Positions 1-9,638 of a DNA stretch of 64,000 nt are shown here, one piece after another. How positions within the stretch are numbered: position 1 is the first letter of the stretch; the number at the start of each line of letters is the position of its first letter. The translations under genes and the position numbers were made by a program. The notes below the pieces were generated by a model that was not told the origin of the DNA, ran no database searches, and was given only the letters and a program-made list of their open reading frames with translations. This stretch comes from an uncultured Clostridia bacterium (GTDB lineage Bacteria > Bacillota > Clostridia > Lachnospirales > CAG-274), in NCBI GenBank assembly GCA_947628755.1, contig CANRBC010000014.1:1-64000 (forward strand). Direction: 5' to 3'.

Positions 1-717
1 GCGCTTGTCACCGCAAGCCCTGAGTTCTTCAAGAGCCGGAAGCGCGGCGAGGTCAGGGAGTATTTTGAACACGCGCTTCGATTCATTGAGAAGCATCAGC
101 CAAAAGAGACGATCATATCAGCCGTGGTGCATATGGACGAGAAAACGCCCCATATGCACCTTTCTTTTGTCCCGCTAACGGAGGATAAGCGGCTTTCCGC
201 GAAGGAGATTATCGGGAACAAGAAAAGGCTGACATGGTGGCAGGACGAGTTCTGGAAACACATGGTCAAGAAGTACCCGGAGTTGGAGCGCGGCGAAAGT
301 GCCAGCGAGACGGGACGGGATCATATTCCGCCGAGGATATACAAGGAGGCTGTCCATTTAAGCCGAATGAAAGAACAAATCATGGCGCTGATGGCAGACA
401 CGAATCTTCTTAACAAGAAAGCAAAGTCAGAGGAAATGGAAACCCTGTTGGATAAGTATATCCCTGCTGCGGAGGCTATGCGTACAAAGCTGAGAAAATA
501 CGACAGGGCTTATAAAGAGCTTTCGGATGAAAATGCCGCATTAGCTGCGGAGCTGCAAACCGTCAAAAATGCTGGTAAGGAGAAAATCTCCGACAAATTG
601 AAATACGGAAAAATGGAGCAGGAGCTTCGGGAGCTTCATGCGCTTGTGGATCACATTCCGCCCGAACTTTTAGATGCTTACAGGAGACGGTCTGTTGGAT
701 TGCAGAAGTCTCGCTGA
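1..717 (+). CDS. Mob/Pre-family plasmid relaxase (MobA/MobL-like), C-terminal part, 5' truncated by the window edge
   Basis: The reading frame is open from base 1 and ends with TGA at 715-717, giving 238 visible residues; the N-terminus lies upstream. The visible part contains H-x-D-E-x-T-P-H-x-H (codons 44-53), the metal-binding histidine motif of Mob/Pre relaxases. These enzymes nick the origin of transfer and lead single-stranded DNA into a recipient. A helical, coiled-coil-like tail rich in Glu, Lys and Leu follows (about residues 120-235). The first ATG in the frame (133) lies inside the motif and is not the true start. The downstream serine recombinase supports a mobilizable element. 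The family call is firm; the element type is not. Confidence 0.85.
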   Translation, partial: ALVTASPEFFKSRKRGEVREYFEHALRFIEKHQPKETIISAVVHMDEKTPHMHLSFVPLTEDKRLSAKEIIGNKKRLTWWQDEFWKHMVKKYPELERGESASETGRDHIPPRIYKEAVHLSRMKEQIMALMADTNLLNKKAKSEEMETLLDKYIPAAEAMRTKLRKYDRAYKELSDENAALAAELQTVKNAGKEKISDKLKYGKMEQELRELHALVDHIPPELLDAYRRRSVGLQKSR

Positions 718-727
718 GGAAGTGCCT

Positions 728-988
728 ATGAATAAGGAGCTGATGAATGATGAAAACTTCATCAGGTGTTCTACGATGATCGCTGAACTTCTTATGAAGT
801 ACAAGAATAAAGAATATGAGGAGAGCGAGGAGTCCAAAGCGGACTCCTCGCCTTATTTTTTTACCCTTATGGGGTTGATTTCTGCTGTGTCATCATTTAT
901 AATAGTGATATATAGATGTCTACTACTGACAAAATGGATTTTTGCGGTGTGGTTATCAAATCTGGAAGGAGGCCCTTACAATGGATAA
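728..988 (+). CDS. Small orphan protein between relaxase and recombinase, possibly degenerate
   Basis: An 86-aa frame starts at ATG 728 behind the Shine-Dalgarno-like AGGAAG and ends 8 bases inside the recombinase gene. The first ~25 residues (MNKELMNDENFIRCSTMIAELL) resemble the helical start of small SHOCT-like proteins that often precede serine recombinases in such elements; this is recognition by eye. The rest is unusual: an acidic stretch, then about 45 hydrophobic residues that could form one or two membrane segments. A perfect 11-bp hairpin followed by a T-run sits inside the frame (825-862). A shortened or decayed gene whose frame runs by chance through a terminator is as likely as a real membrane protein. 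Confidence 0.4.
   Translation: MNKELMNDENFIRCSTMIAELLMKYKNKEYEESEESKADSSPYFFTLMGLISAVSSFIIVIYRCLLLTKWIFAVWLSNLEGGPYNG
825..862 (+). terminator. Rho-independent terminator upstream of the recombinase
   Basis: The arms GCGAGGAGTCC (825-835) and GGACTCCTCGC (841-851) are perfectly complementary with a 5-base loop, and a T-rich tail (CTTATTTTTTT) follows. The shape is that of an intrinsic terminator for the relaxase transcript. It lies inside the small ORF at 728-988, which casts doubt on the second half of that ORF. Confidence 0.8.
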
Positions 989-2675
989 TGCTTACATCTA
1001 CACTCGCGTTTCAACGCTTATCCAAGTTGATGGTTTTTCTCTTGATGCCCAAGAGGAAGAAATCAGAGAATTTGCCAAAAGGCATGAGATCAATATTGTC
1101 GGCAAATATTCCGATGAGGGAAAATCCGGCAAGAACGCAGAGCATAGGCCAGCCTTTAATCAGATGATGGACGACATCCGAAGCAAAAAGGATAATATCA
1201 GATATGTTCTGGTGTTCAAGCTGTCGAGATTTGCGAGAAATACAAGCGATACCGCAAAATATCTTCAAGAGCTGGCAAGTTTTGGTATTGGCCTTTTAGG
1301 AGTAAAAGACGGCATTGATACTTCAACGGCTACCGGCAAAATGATTGCGAACATCATGGGCGCGGTTGCCGAAGTGGAGCTGGAGAATATTCATGAACAG
1401 ACGCTTGCGGGACGGCAGCAAAAGGCAAGGAGCGGCCTTTGGAACGGCGCACAGGCTCCCTTTGGGTATGCCATTGATAATAAATCGCTGGTGGTATGCC
1501 CGGAAGAAGCAGAGATAGTAAAGGAAATATTCCGCTTATATACCGAGGAAGGGCAGACAATCCGTTATATCACTAAGAAGCTGAATGATGAAGGCATGAA
1601 GCGTGAGCAGCGGGGCAATACCCGGTTTTCCGTTTTTACCGAAAGGACCGTGCGGTCGATTCTGAAAAACCCTATCTATGAAGGCAAGATAGCCTATGGC
1701 AGACGGCATACGGTCAAGGTCGAGGGGACAAATAATGAAACCAAAGTGGTGAAGCAGAAAGACGAGAGCAAAATTATTCTCGTCGAGGGCGTCCATGAGG
1801 CAATTATTTCACCTGAAATGTTTGAAAAAGCTGGAGCAAAACTGAGCGAGAACATTCGCCACAGAAAAACAAGGAGTGACAGCACCACGGTTTATCCTTT
1901 GACGGGACTAATCAAATGCCCAGACTGCGGTAAAAACATTTTTGGATATACAGCGCCCCCAAGACCGAGGAAGAATGGCAAAGAAGGGTTTTATCCGCGC
2001 TATATTTCTTATCGCTGCATATCCGGGAGAGAGCGAAATGGTGTCTCTTGTTCTCTGGCCAATAAGTATTACAGCGGTACGAAGCTGGAAAAGGAAGTCA
2101 GAGATGTTATCGCGTCTATGGTTACAATCCCTGAGTTTGTTGAGCTTGTTTCCAAGAAAGTGGATTGTGCAACGGATTTGAAAGCGCTGAAAAAGAAGCG
2201 GGATGCCGTTATATCTGAACAGAGCAAGTATAGCGGTAATCTGATTTCTACTGAAAAAAGGCTTACAGAATTGGACGCCAGCGATAAGCATTATGAAAAA
2301 CGAGTTGACAGCCTGAACCGTATTTTGGATGACCTTTATGAGAAGATCGACGAAGCTCAAAGCAGGCTTGATGAAATAAATAAAGAAATCTCCATGGCTG
2401 AAAAGTCGGCTATGACGAAGCAATCCATTTTTGAAATGCTGGACGGATTCAGTAAATATTATGATATAATGACGCCGGAGGATAAAAAAGCTCTTTTACA
2501 GGCTATGATTTCCTATATCGAGCTATATAGAGAGAAACGTGCTGACGGGCATTTTGTGAAATCCATCCACTTTACTTTCCCTGTGACCTATGACGGAGAA
2601 AGTGGCGCACTTTTTGTTAGAACTAATGAACAACAAGTTGAAACAGTGTGTTTGCTGACAAGACAAAATCATTAA
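981..2675 (+). CDS. Large serine recombinase (site-specific integrase/resolvase)
   Basis: This 564-aa protein catalyses excision and integration of the mobile element by serine-based strand exchange. The N-terminal resolvase domain begins YIYTRVST, with Ser11 as the expected nucleophile, followed by the conserved blocks VFKLSRFARN and GKMIANIMGAVAEVE. The middle is the large-recombinase domain (about residues 155-300). A zinc ribbon follows (C313-P-D-C316 paired with later cysteines near 355-367), then a long coiled coil (about 375-480) and a C-terminal tail. The ATG at 981 sits behind GGAAGGAGG; an in-frame TTG at 942 has no such site. The length is typical for the family, and I see no disruption of the catalytic domain. 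Confidence 0.95.
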   Translation: MDNAYIYTRVSTLIQVDGFSLDAQEEEIREFAKRHEINIVGKYSDEGKSGKNAEHRPAFNQMMDDIRSKKDNIRYVLVFKLSRFARNTSDTAKYLQELASFGIGLLGVKDGIDTSTATGKMIANIMGAVAEVELENIHEQTLAGRQQKARSGLWNGAQAPFGYAIDNKSLVVCPEEAEIVKEIFRLYTEEGQTIRYITKKLNDEGMKREQRGNTRFSVFTERTVRSILKNPIYEGKIAYGRRHTVKVEGTNNETKVVKQKDESKIILVEGVHEAIISPEMFEKAGAKLSENIRHRKTRSDSTTVYPLTGLIKCPDCGKNIFGYTAPPRPRKNGKEGFYPRYISYRCISGRERNGVSCSLANKYYSGTKLEKEVRDVIASMVTIPEFVELVSKKVDCATDLKALKKKRDAVISEQSKYSGNLISTEKRLTELDASDKHYEKRVDSLNRILDDLYEKIDEAQSRLDEINKEISMAEKSAMTKQSIFEMLDGFSKYYDIMTPEDKKALLQAMISYIELYREKRADGHFVKSIHFTFPVTYDGESGALFVRTNEQQVETVCLLTRQNH

Positions 2676-2687
2676 AACCTTATTAAT

Positions 2688-2730
2688 AAAGGGTTGTCAC
2701 AATAAAAACAGCATTTGTGACAACCCCTTT
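2688..2730. terminator. Bidirectional terminator between recombinase and hydrolase
   Basis: AAAGGGTTGTCACA (2688-2701) pairs with TGTGACAACCCCTTT (2716-2730) around a 14-base loop, with one unpaired base. It separates the convergent recombinase (plus) and hydrolase (minus) genes and is AT-rich on both sides, so it can serve both. It is also the nearest strong palindrome to the end of the mobile element. Confidence 0.7.
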
Positions 2731-2733
2731 GTC

Positions 2734-3964
2734 TTATTTCAAATTTTTATTAAAGAAATCTTCTATCTTATCAAAAGGTATTTTAGATACATCATCATAC
2801 AAATCAATATGCATTGCGCCGGGAACTACATATAATTCTTTAGGCTCAGCTGCTTTTTCGTAAATTTCTTCGCTTATGGAGCGAGAATGTGCTATATCAC
2901 CCGTTATCATAAGTACAGGACGAGGCGAAATGCTGTCTATGTGGTCGAGCAGCGAATAGTTAGAAAATGACTGCATACTTGAGTTTGTAAAACTGCCGCC
3001 TGCATTTGGGTGCCAGCCGCGTTTAAGTCCATAGAATGTCCACCATTCAACATCAACGCCTGTCAGGTTATCCGGTAATTCATCAAGAGGAGCATTTTCG
3101 GGATATGTACGCTTATAGGCAGGTTCTCCCGTTTCAAAGTCGCTCCAGCGTTGTTCGGATATGCCCTTCAGCATATTGTTTCTTGTTTCGTTATCCATGG
3201 AATTGCCCATTCCGCTTATATCATACATTGCCGATGTTACTACAGCTTTTATTCTTGTATCCTCTGCTGCTGCAGAAAGAGCAAAACCGCCGCTTCCGCA
3301 TATACCCAGCGCTCCTATTTTTTCTCTGTCAACATAATCCAATGAACCTAGAAAATCCACTCCTGCGCTGAAATCCTCCGTAAATATTTCGGGTGATGAA
3401 AGATGACGGGGTTCACCGCCGCTTTCTCCGTTGTACGAGGGGTCAAATGCTAGCGCGACAAATCCTCTCTGTGCAAGCTGATTAGCATAGACACCGGGTC
3501 CCTGCTCTTTTACACCACCGTATGGAGGTCCTATAACTATTGCGGGGTACTTGACATTTTTTATCCATATTTTGGGGAGTATACAAATCTCCTGCCAATT
3601 CAATGCCGTAACGATTTTTATAAGTGACGGACTGCCTTTTTACATTTTCGCTCAATTCAAAAATATAATAATCCTCACTTTCCTTAGCCGCATTTGGAAC
3701 GGCTATTTCATTGTCCTTTACTGTGAGCATTTTATTATCTCCGTTCCATTCAACATTCAATCCGAGATTTTCGGATATAAATCTTATAGGTACCATTGTC
3801 GTGCCATCTGTAATAACAGGCGGGTTTTCAAGCTGTGTTTCTTTTCCGTCCACTGTTGCCGTATCGTTTCCGATTTGCAATGTAACTTCCTTTGCATTTA
3901 CAGAGACAGCCAATGATGAAATAGTAACTATGCTTGCCATTGCCAATGTAATTGTTTTTTTCAT
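2734..3964 (-). pseudogene. Secreted alpha/beta hydrolase with N-terminal copper-amine-oxidase-like domain, frameshifted
   Basis: One gene is split between two frames. The first part (start ATG at 3964, behind AAGGAGGTC) encodes a signal peptide ending near VNAKE, then a copper-amine-oxidase-N-like stalk domain (motif MVPIRFISENLG), then the start of a hydrolase. It slips out of frame at an A6 run in the coding strand (plus-strand T6, 3557-3562). The other frame continues with KYPAIVIGPPYGG and runs to 2734. The hydrolase half is DLH/YcjY-like: DPSYNGESGGEPRH, nucleophile elbow GICGSGG, acid near ITGDIAHS, and His in GAMHID. One fewer A would give a continuous ~409-aa protein. This may be a real mutation, phase variation or a sequencing error. 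The LysR gene next door is divergent and may control it. Confidence 0.75.
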
Positions 3965-4056
3965 TTTATGACCTCCTTATAATATGGTTTCTTTATTTTT
4001 ATTTTACACCCAACCTATATTAATTACAAATATCTATTAAGAATAGTTAATTATAG

Positions 4057-4085
4057 TTGACAGGAATGATAAAAAACAATAAAAT
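4057..4085 (+). promoter_or_regulatory. Sigma-A-type promoter of the LysR gene
   Basis: TTGACA (4057-4062), a 17-base spacer and TAAAAT (4080-4085) precede the AAGGAGG ribosome binding site (4091-4097) of the LysR gene. The promoter lies in the intergenic region shared with the divergent hydrolase gene, where LysR-type proteins usually bind. I could not define an operator. Confidence 0.65.
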
Positions 4086-4106
4086 TATATAAGGAGGTGT
4101 ATTAAT

Positions 4107-4997
4107 TTGATAGAAACAAGGCATATTTATTATTTCCTTGCGGTAGCAAGAGAACAGAATATAACAAGAGCAGCGGAAGCCCTGCATTTAACCCAGCCAA
4201 CGCTTTCCAAGCAGCTGATGGAGCTTGAAGCTCAGCTTGGAAAACAGCTTTTTATAAGAGGAAAAAGAAAAATGACATTAACGGAAGACGGAGTTTTTTT
4301 TCGCAGCAAAGCCCAAGAAATAACAGACCTTATGGAAAAAACCGAGGCGGCTTTTTCAAGTACGGATAATACTGTAAGAGGAGATATTTATTTTGGTTGT
4401 GCCGAAACATACGCCATGGAATATATTACAGAAATAATGGCTGAAATTAAAAACAAATATCCCGATATAGTTTTTCATATACACAGCGGTGATGCCGGTA
4501 CCGTTTTGGAAAGGTTGGATAAAGGGCTTATTGATATAGGTTTGCTGCTTGGCGGAACAAGATTTGATAAATATAACTATACCGAACTTCCGATAAAAGA
4601 GGGTTTTGGCATACTTATGCCCGAAAATGCCCTACTTGCGCAAAAGGACAAAATAAACTTAGCTGATATAATAGAATTACCATTGATTATACCCGAACAA
4701 ACATTTTTTGACCACTATGAGGAAAATTTTTTCGGGAGCGATTATTCAAAAATAAATATTGCCGCAACCTATAACCTTATATATAATGCAATATTTATGG
4801 TCAAAAAAGGAATAGGGTATGCAATATGTCTTGACAAACTCATAGACCCCTGTTATGGAACCGGTCTTGTTTTTAAACCTATAATTACAAATTTTGCAGC
4901 TGATATATGTATAGTCACAAAAAAATATCAGACCTTTTCTCCTGCCGTAAAGGTTTTTATAGAATATTTGAATCACTATAAATATAAAAGTAAATAA
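4107..4997 (+). CDS. LysR-family transcriptional regulator
   Basis: This 296-aa protein has the LysR layout: an N-terminal winged helix-turn-helix (about residues 1-65, with AREQNITRAAEALHLTQPTL and LGKQLFIRG) and a periplasmic-binding-protein-like effector domain (about 90-290). The start is TTG at 4107, ten bases behind a perfect AAGGAGG. It is divergent from the hydrolase gene across a short shared promoter region. By LysR convention it probably regulates that gene and possibly itself. The effector cannot be told from sequence. A strong hairpin terminator follows about 130 bp downstream. Confidence 0.93.
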   Translation: MIETRHIYYFLAVAREQNITRAAEALHLTQPTLSKQLMELEAQLGKQLFIRGKRKMTLTEDGVFFRSKAQEITDLMEKTEAAFSSTDNTVRGDIYFGCAETYAMEYITEIMAEIKNKYPDIVFHIHSGDAGTVLERLDKGLIDIGLLLGGTRFDKYNYTELPIKEGFGILMPENALLAQKDKINLADIIELPLIIPEQTFFDHYEENFFGSDYSKINIAATYNLIYNAIFMVKKGIGYAICLDKLIDPCYGTGLVFKPIITNFAADICIVTKKYQTFSPAVKVFIEYLNHYKYKSK

Positions 4998-5130
4998 CAA
5001 AATAGAAAGCATTTTTACTACCGTAGTATGATATTTACGGCAAAAGGTTTGATTTCTGCCATTAAATATACGAAATTTATTTTGCGGTACGATTAATTGG
5101 CAATTTTACTCGCTAAATAAAATGTCTGAA

Positions 5131-5179
5131 ACACAGTAAATAAGGGCTTTTCGGATATGAAAGCCCTTATTTGCTGTGT
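5131..5179. terminator. Long palindromic terminator after the LysR gene
   Basis: AAATAAGGGCTTT (5138-5150) pairs with AAAGCCCTTATTT (5160-5172), extended by the outer arms ACACAG and CTGTGT. The stem sits between the convergent LysR and M20 genes and can terminate both. I see no gene in the remainder of 4998-5242. Confidence 0.8.
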
Positions 5180-5242
5180 CAATATAATCGACACGCTGAA
5201 AAATATATTCTTAAACGTTGACATAGGCGTCAAAAAAGTGCT

Positions 5243-6460
5243 CTATTGCTCTTTATTATCCTCAAGCCACCTCATAGCATTATATGCGTATACGGCGCTG
5301 CCGTAAGGCAAAGCGTCCTCGTCGAATTTTACCTTTGGGTGATGCTGCCCGTATATATAGCCCTTTTCCGCCTGTCCCGCTGCCAGAGCTATCATTATGG
5401 AAGGCACTTTTTGACTTATATAGGCAAAATCCTCAGAGCCTGACGAACCCTTTATGCCGTTTCCGCTCATAGCGTTGAGCTGAGCTACCGTAAATGTCTT
5501 TTGGTCGCCTAGTATTTCTCTCGTATACTTTTCGGCGCACTCGGAAACAGCCTTATCATTTACAAGTGTGGGACAGCCGCTTGTATACAGGACATCTGCC
5601 GAGCCTCTGAAAACAGCGGCGGTACCCTCTGCTATTTCGACTATTCTTTTCTTTACGAAATCCCTTGTTTCCTCGTTATATGTCCTTACAGTACCGCCCA
5701 TTGTCACACTGTCGGGAATAACATTTGAAGCCGTGCCGCCATTTACTCTGCCTATGGTTAAAGCAACAGGGTCGCTTGACGCCAGCTCTCTTGAATTTAT
5801 TTCCTGCAAAGCGGTTATAATATGAGCGGCTATGTTCACAGGGTCTACGCCCATATTTGGCATTGAGCCGTGACAACCCTTGCCCTGTATTTTTATTTCA
5901 AAATAATCTGCCGCAGGCGCACTTACACCCGGAGATGATATTACGGCAGTTCCCGCTTCAAAGGGCATACCTGCCATAACGTGTATCATAAGTGCTGCGT
6001 CTACATGAGGCGCTTCAAGAAGTCCGTCCTTTATCATATCCGCAGAGCCTTCAAATGTTTCCTCGGCAGGCTGAAACATCAGCTTGACTGTGCCTTTCAG
6101 TTCGCTTTCATGGTCCTTTAGCAGCTTAGCCGCACCTAAAAGCATGGCGGTATGCATATCATGTCCGCAGCCGTGCATATTGCCGTTTTGAGATTTGAAA
6201 TCCACATCAGCCTCTTCCTCTACGGGCAGGGCGTCCATATCCGCCCTTATCATAAATGTACTACCGCCCTTTCCTACCAAGGCAACAAGTCCGGATTTTC
6301 CGCAGTCCTTAGGCTCATATCCCATTTTAATAAGCTGCTGCTTTACATATTCCTTGGTATCCTTAAGAGCAAAGCCGACCTCGGGATTTGAGTGAATATG
6401 TCTTCTGTATTCAATTAATTTGTCTTTATAGCTTATGGCTTCATTAAGTAAATTTTTCAT
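5243..6460 (-). CDS. M20-family amidohydrolase (aminoacylase/hippurate hydrolase-like)
   Basis: This 405-aa cytosolic metal-dependent hydrolase belongs to peptidase family M20 (amidohydrolase subfamily), whose members remove N-acyl groups from amino acids or related amides. Visible hallmarks are HSNPEVGF near the N-terminus, MRADMDALPV, the metal-binding block MHGCGHDMHTAMLLG, PAEET, and late GSEDFAY and HHPKVKFDE. The ATG at 6460 has AAGGAGAAGG just upstream and gives the usual family start; an extended start at 6496 would lengthen the protein by 12 residues without a better site. It stands alone between two terminator-like hairpins. The substrate is not evident. Confidence 0.9.
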   Translation of the reverse strand: MKNLLNEAISYKDKLIEYRRHIHSNPEVGFALKDTKEYVKQQLIKMGYEPKDCGKSGLVALVGKGGSTFMIRADMDALPVEEEADVDFKSQNGNMHGCGHDMHTAMLLGAAKLLKDHESELKGTVKLMFQPAEETFEGSADMIKDGLLEAPHVDAALMIHVMAGMPFEAGTAVISSPGVSAPAADYFEIKIQGKGCHGSMPNMGVDPVNIAAHIITALQEINSRELASSDPVALTIGRVNGGTASNVIPDSVTMGGTVRTYNEETRDFVKKRIVEIAEGTAAVFRGSADVLYTSGCPTLVNDKAVSECAEKYTREILGDQKTFTVAQLNAMSGNGIKGSSGSEDFAYISQKVPSIMIALAAGQAEKGYIYGQHHPKVKFDEDALPYGSAVYAYNAMRWLEDNKEQ

Positions 6461-6480
6461 ATCCTTCTCCTTCAATTTCA

Positions 6481-6506
6481 AAAGGGAGCAGCGCACTACT
6501 CCCTTT
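6481..6506 (-). terminator. Hairpin between the groEL 3' region and the M20 gene
   Basis: AAAGGGAG (6481-6488) pairs with CTCCCTTT (6499-6506). Read on the minus strand it lies after the groEL-distal repeat and just before the amidohydrolase ribosome binding site. Only a short T-run follows, so it could be a weak groESL terminator or a leader hairpin of the M20 gene. Confidence 0.5.
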
Positions 6507-6523
6507 AATCAATTTACAACATG

Positions 6524-6853
6524 TTCGATAAAATACTTCGGTCTGAAAATTGGAGTAAGCTCCATTTTCATTCCTATCTATCTCAATGCTTTTGTTCAAC
6601 GCCTTCGGCTTTAAACATTATATGTTTTGAAATTGTACTTTCTACAATTTCAACAAAAGCATTTCGATAAAATACTTCGGTCTGAAAATTGGAGCAAGCT
6701 CCATTTTCATTCCTATCAATCTCAATGCTTTTGTTTATTGCCTTCGGCTTTAAACATTATATGTTTTGAAATTGTACTTCCTACAATTTCAACAAAAGCA
6801 TTTCGATAAAATACTTCGGTCTGAAAATCGGAGCAAGCTCCATTTTCATTCCC
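6524..6853. repeat. 139-bp tandem repeat, about 2.4 copies, downstream of groEL
   Basis: Copies start at 6524 and 6663 (full) and 6802 (partial, ending near 6853), each beginning TTCGATAAAATACTTCGG. The two full copies differ at only about half a dozen bases. Each unit holds nested palindromes: TGGAGC-AA-GCTCCA, GCC-TTC-GGC, TGAAATTGTA/TACAATTTCA, and outer arms AATGCTTTTGTT/AACAAAAGCATT. Short open frames across it repeat with the unit and carry no recognisable protein signal. It fills most of the 401-bp gap between the M20 gene and groEL. Confidence 0.92.
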
Positions 6854-6861
6854 TCAGTATT

Positions 6862-8484
<1,623 letters not shown>

Positions 8485-8496
8485 TCATTACCTCCA

Positions 8497-8781
8497 TTAT
8501 TCTACAACGGCGAGTATATCGCCCTGCTTTACTATTATATATTCCTCGCCATCATTCTTTACCTCAGTACCTGCGTACTTGGAATAAACGACCTTATCTC
8601 CTGCTTTTACGTCCATAGGTACGAGCTTGCCGTCTACAACAGCTCCCGGACCTACTGCTATAACCTCCGCCTCCTGTGGCTTTTCCTTTGACTGAGAGGT
8701 AAGAATTATGCCTCCAGCCGTAGTTTCCTCCGCTTCAAGCTGCTTTAATACAACTCTGTCGCCTAATGGTCTTAAACTCAT
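8497..8781 (-). CDS. groES: Co-chaperonin GroES (10 kDa)
   Basis: This 94-aa protein is the heptameric lid of the GroEL chamber. It begins with [12 protein letters not shown] and has the mobile loop around [10 protein letters not shown], which contacts GroEL. It also has the usual [12 protein letters not shown] strand. The start ATG (8781) is preceded by AAGGAGG. It is the first gene of the groESL operon, with a CIRCE element about 40 bp upstream, so HrcA repression relieved by heat or misfolding stress is expected. Confidence 0.98.
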   Translation of the reverse strand: MSLRPLGDRVVLKQLEAEETTAGGIILTSQSKEKPQEAEVIAVGPGAVVDGKLVPMDVKAGDKVVYSKYAGTEVKNDGEEYIIVKQGDILAVVE

Positions 8782-8822
8782 ATTTCATATCCTCCTTAAA
8801 TAAAATACAAACTTTGTTTTTG

Positions 8823-8849
8823 TTAGCACTCTAATTGGTCGAGTGCTAA
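8823..8849 (-). promoter_or_regulatory. CIRCE operator (HrcA binding site) of groESL
   Basis: TTAGCACTC (8823-8831), a 9-base spacer, then GAGTGCTAA (8841-8849): an exact match to the CIRCE inverted repeat bound by the HrcA repressor. It lies between the groES promoter and ribosome binding site, overlapping the expected transcript start region. Confidence 0.98.
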
Positions 8850-8860
8850 CCTATAAACAT

Positions 8861-8889
8861 AATATACCACAGCAGTTAAACTTTGTCAA
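8861..8889 (-). promoter_or_regulatory. Sigma-A promoter of groESL
   Basis: On the minus strand the -35 is TTGACA (8884-8889), the spacer is 17 bases and the -10 is TATATT (8861-8866). It lies directly upstream of the CIRCE element and fits classical HrcA/CIRCE control. Confidence 0.9.
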
Positions 8890-8936
8890 TAGATTTTAAT
8901 AAAATTTTTTACAAGGTTTCCATATTTCAGTATGCC

Positions 8937-9638
8937 CTATTTTATTATATAATAAACGCCGTAATATATAACGGGAACAACTACCGCAGGCAGTAGATTT
9001 GCGACATTGAGCTTTCTCATGCCAAGCATATCTATACCAAGGGCGGTAATGAGTATTCCTCCCACCACGGAGAGCTCTCGCATAATATCTCCCGTAAGAT
9101 ACGGCTCTACAAAGCCTGCAAGCAATGTGATAGCTCCTTGATATATGAATACGGACAGAGCTGAAAATATAACGCCGTAACCCATTGTAGAAGCAAAAAT
9201 AATAGCATATACGCCGTCCAGCACGCTTTTTGTAAACAAAATAGTATAATTTCCGTATATACCGCTGTCTATAGAGCCTATTATAGCCATTGTTCCCGTG
9301 CAGTAAAGTATGCTGGCTGCAACAAAGCTCTTTGAAACAGAGCCTTCACCGCCTTTGCATTTGCTCTCTATCCAATCGCCAATGCCCTTCATTTTGCCTT
9401 CTATATTTATAAGAGTTCCCACAAGTCCGCCTATTACAAGGCTTACGACAAAAAGCACGGAATTGCAGGGCTCATTGAGCATTCTTTGGAATACTCCCGA
9501 CGCGCCTACAAATATTACCGCCAGACCCGTCGCCTGAGTAGTGATTTCCTGTAATTTTTCGCTGAAGCGTCCTTTAATTATAAGACCGACTATTGTGCCT
9601 ACTATTATAGCTATTACATTTACTATTGTGCCTGTCAT
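8937..9638 (-). CDS. DUF554-family integral membrane protein
   Basis: This 233-aa, very hydrophobic protein has six or seven predicted membrane segments, starting with GTIVNVIAIIVGTIVGLII. It has the glycine-rich helices and overall length of the DUF554 (YdfK-like) family, whose biochemical function is not established as far as I know. Its start ATG overlaps the stop of the upstream glycosylase gene by 4 bases (ATGA), so the two are translationally coupled. That coupling may reflect shared transcription rather than shared function. Confidence 0.85.
   Translation of the reverse strand: MTGTIVNVIAIIVGTIVGLIIKGRFSEKLQEITTQATGLAVIFVGASGVFQRMLNEPCNSVLFVVSLVIGGLVGTLINIEGKMKGIGDWIESKCKGGEGSVSKSFVAASILYCTGTMAIIGSIDSGIYGNYTILFTKSVLDGVYAIIFASTMGYGVIFSALSVFIYQGAITLLAGFVEPYLTGDIMRELSVVGGILITALGIDMLGMRKLNVANLLPAVVVPVIYYGVYYIIK

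Larger units (their letters stand above)
1..2690 (+). mobile_element. Right-hand end of an integrated mobilizable element (relaxase plus serine recombinase)
   Basis: This stretch carries the tail of a Mob/Pre-type relaxase, a small ORF and a large serine recombinase, all on the plus strand. That is the usual gene content at one end of a gut Firmicutes mobilizable element or ICE of the Tn4451/TnpX kind. Its codon use looks more GC-rich than the AT- and ATA/AGA-rich genes that follow. The left part lies outside the window. I place the right boundary near the terminator after the recombinase, but I could not identify attachment-site repeats, so the exact end is an inference. Confidence 0.75.

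Noticed and set aside
3550-3570. Programmed ribosomal frameshifting at the A6 run of the hydrolase
   Set aside because: Joining the two frames needs a shift that skips one base (+1), whereas A-rich slippery sites usually give -1 shifts. No stimulatory stop codon or structure is evident. Mutation, slippage or a sequencing error is simpler.
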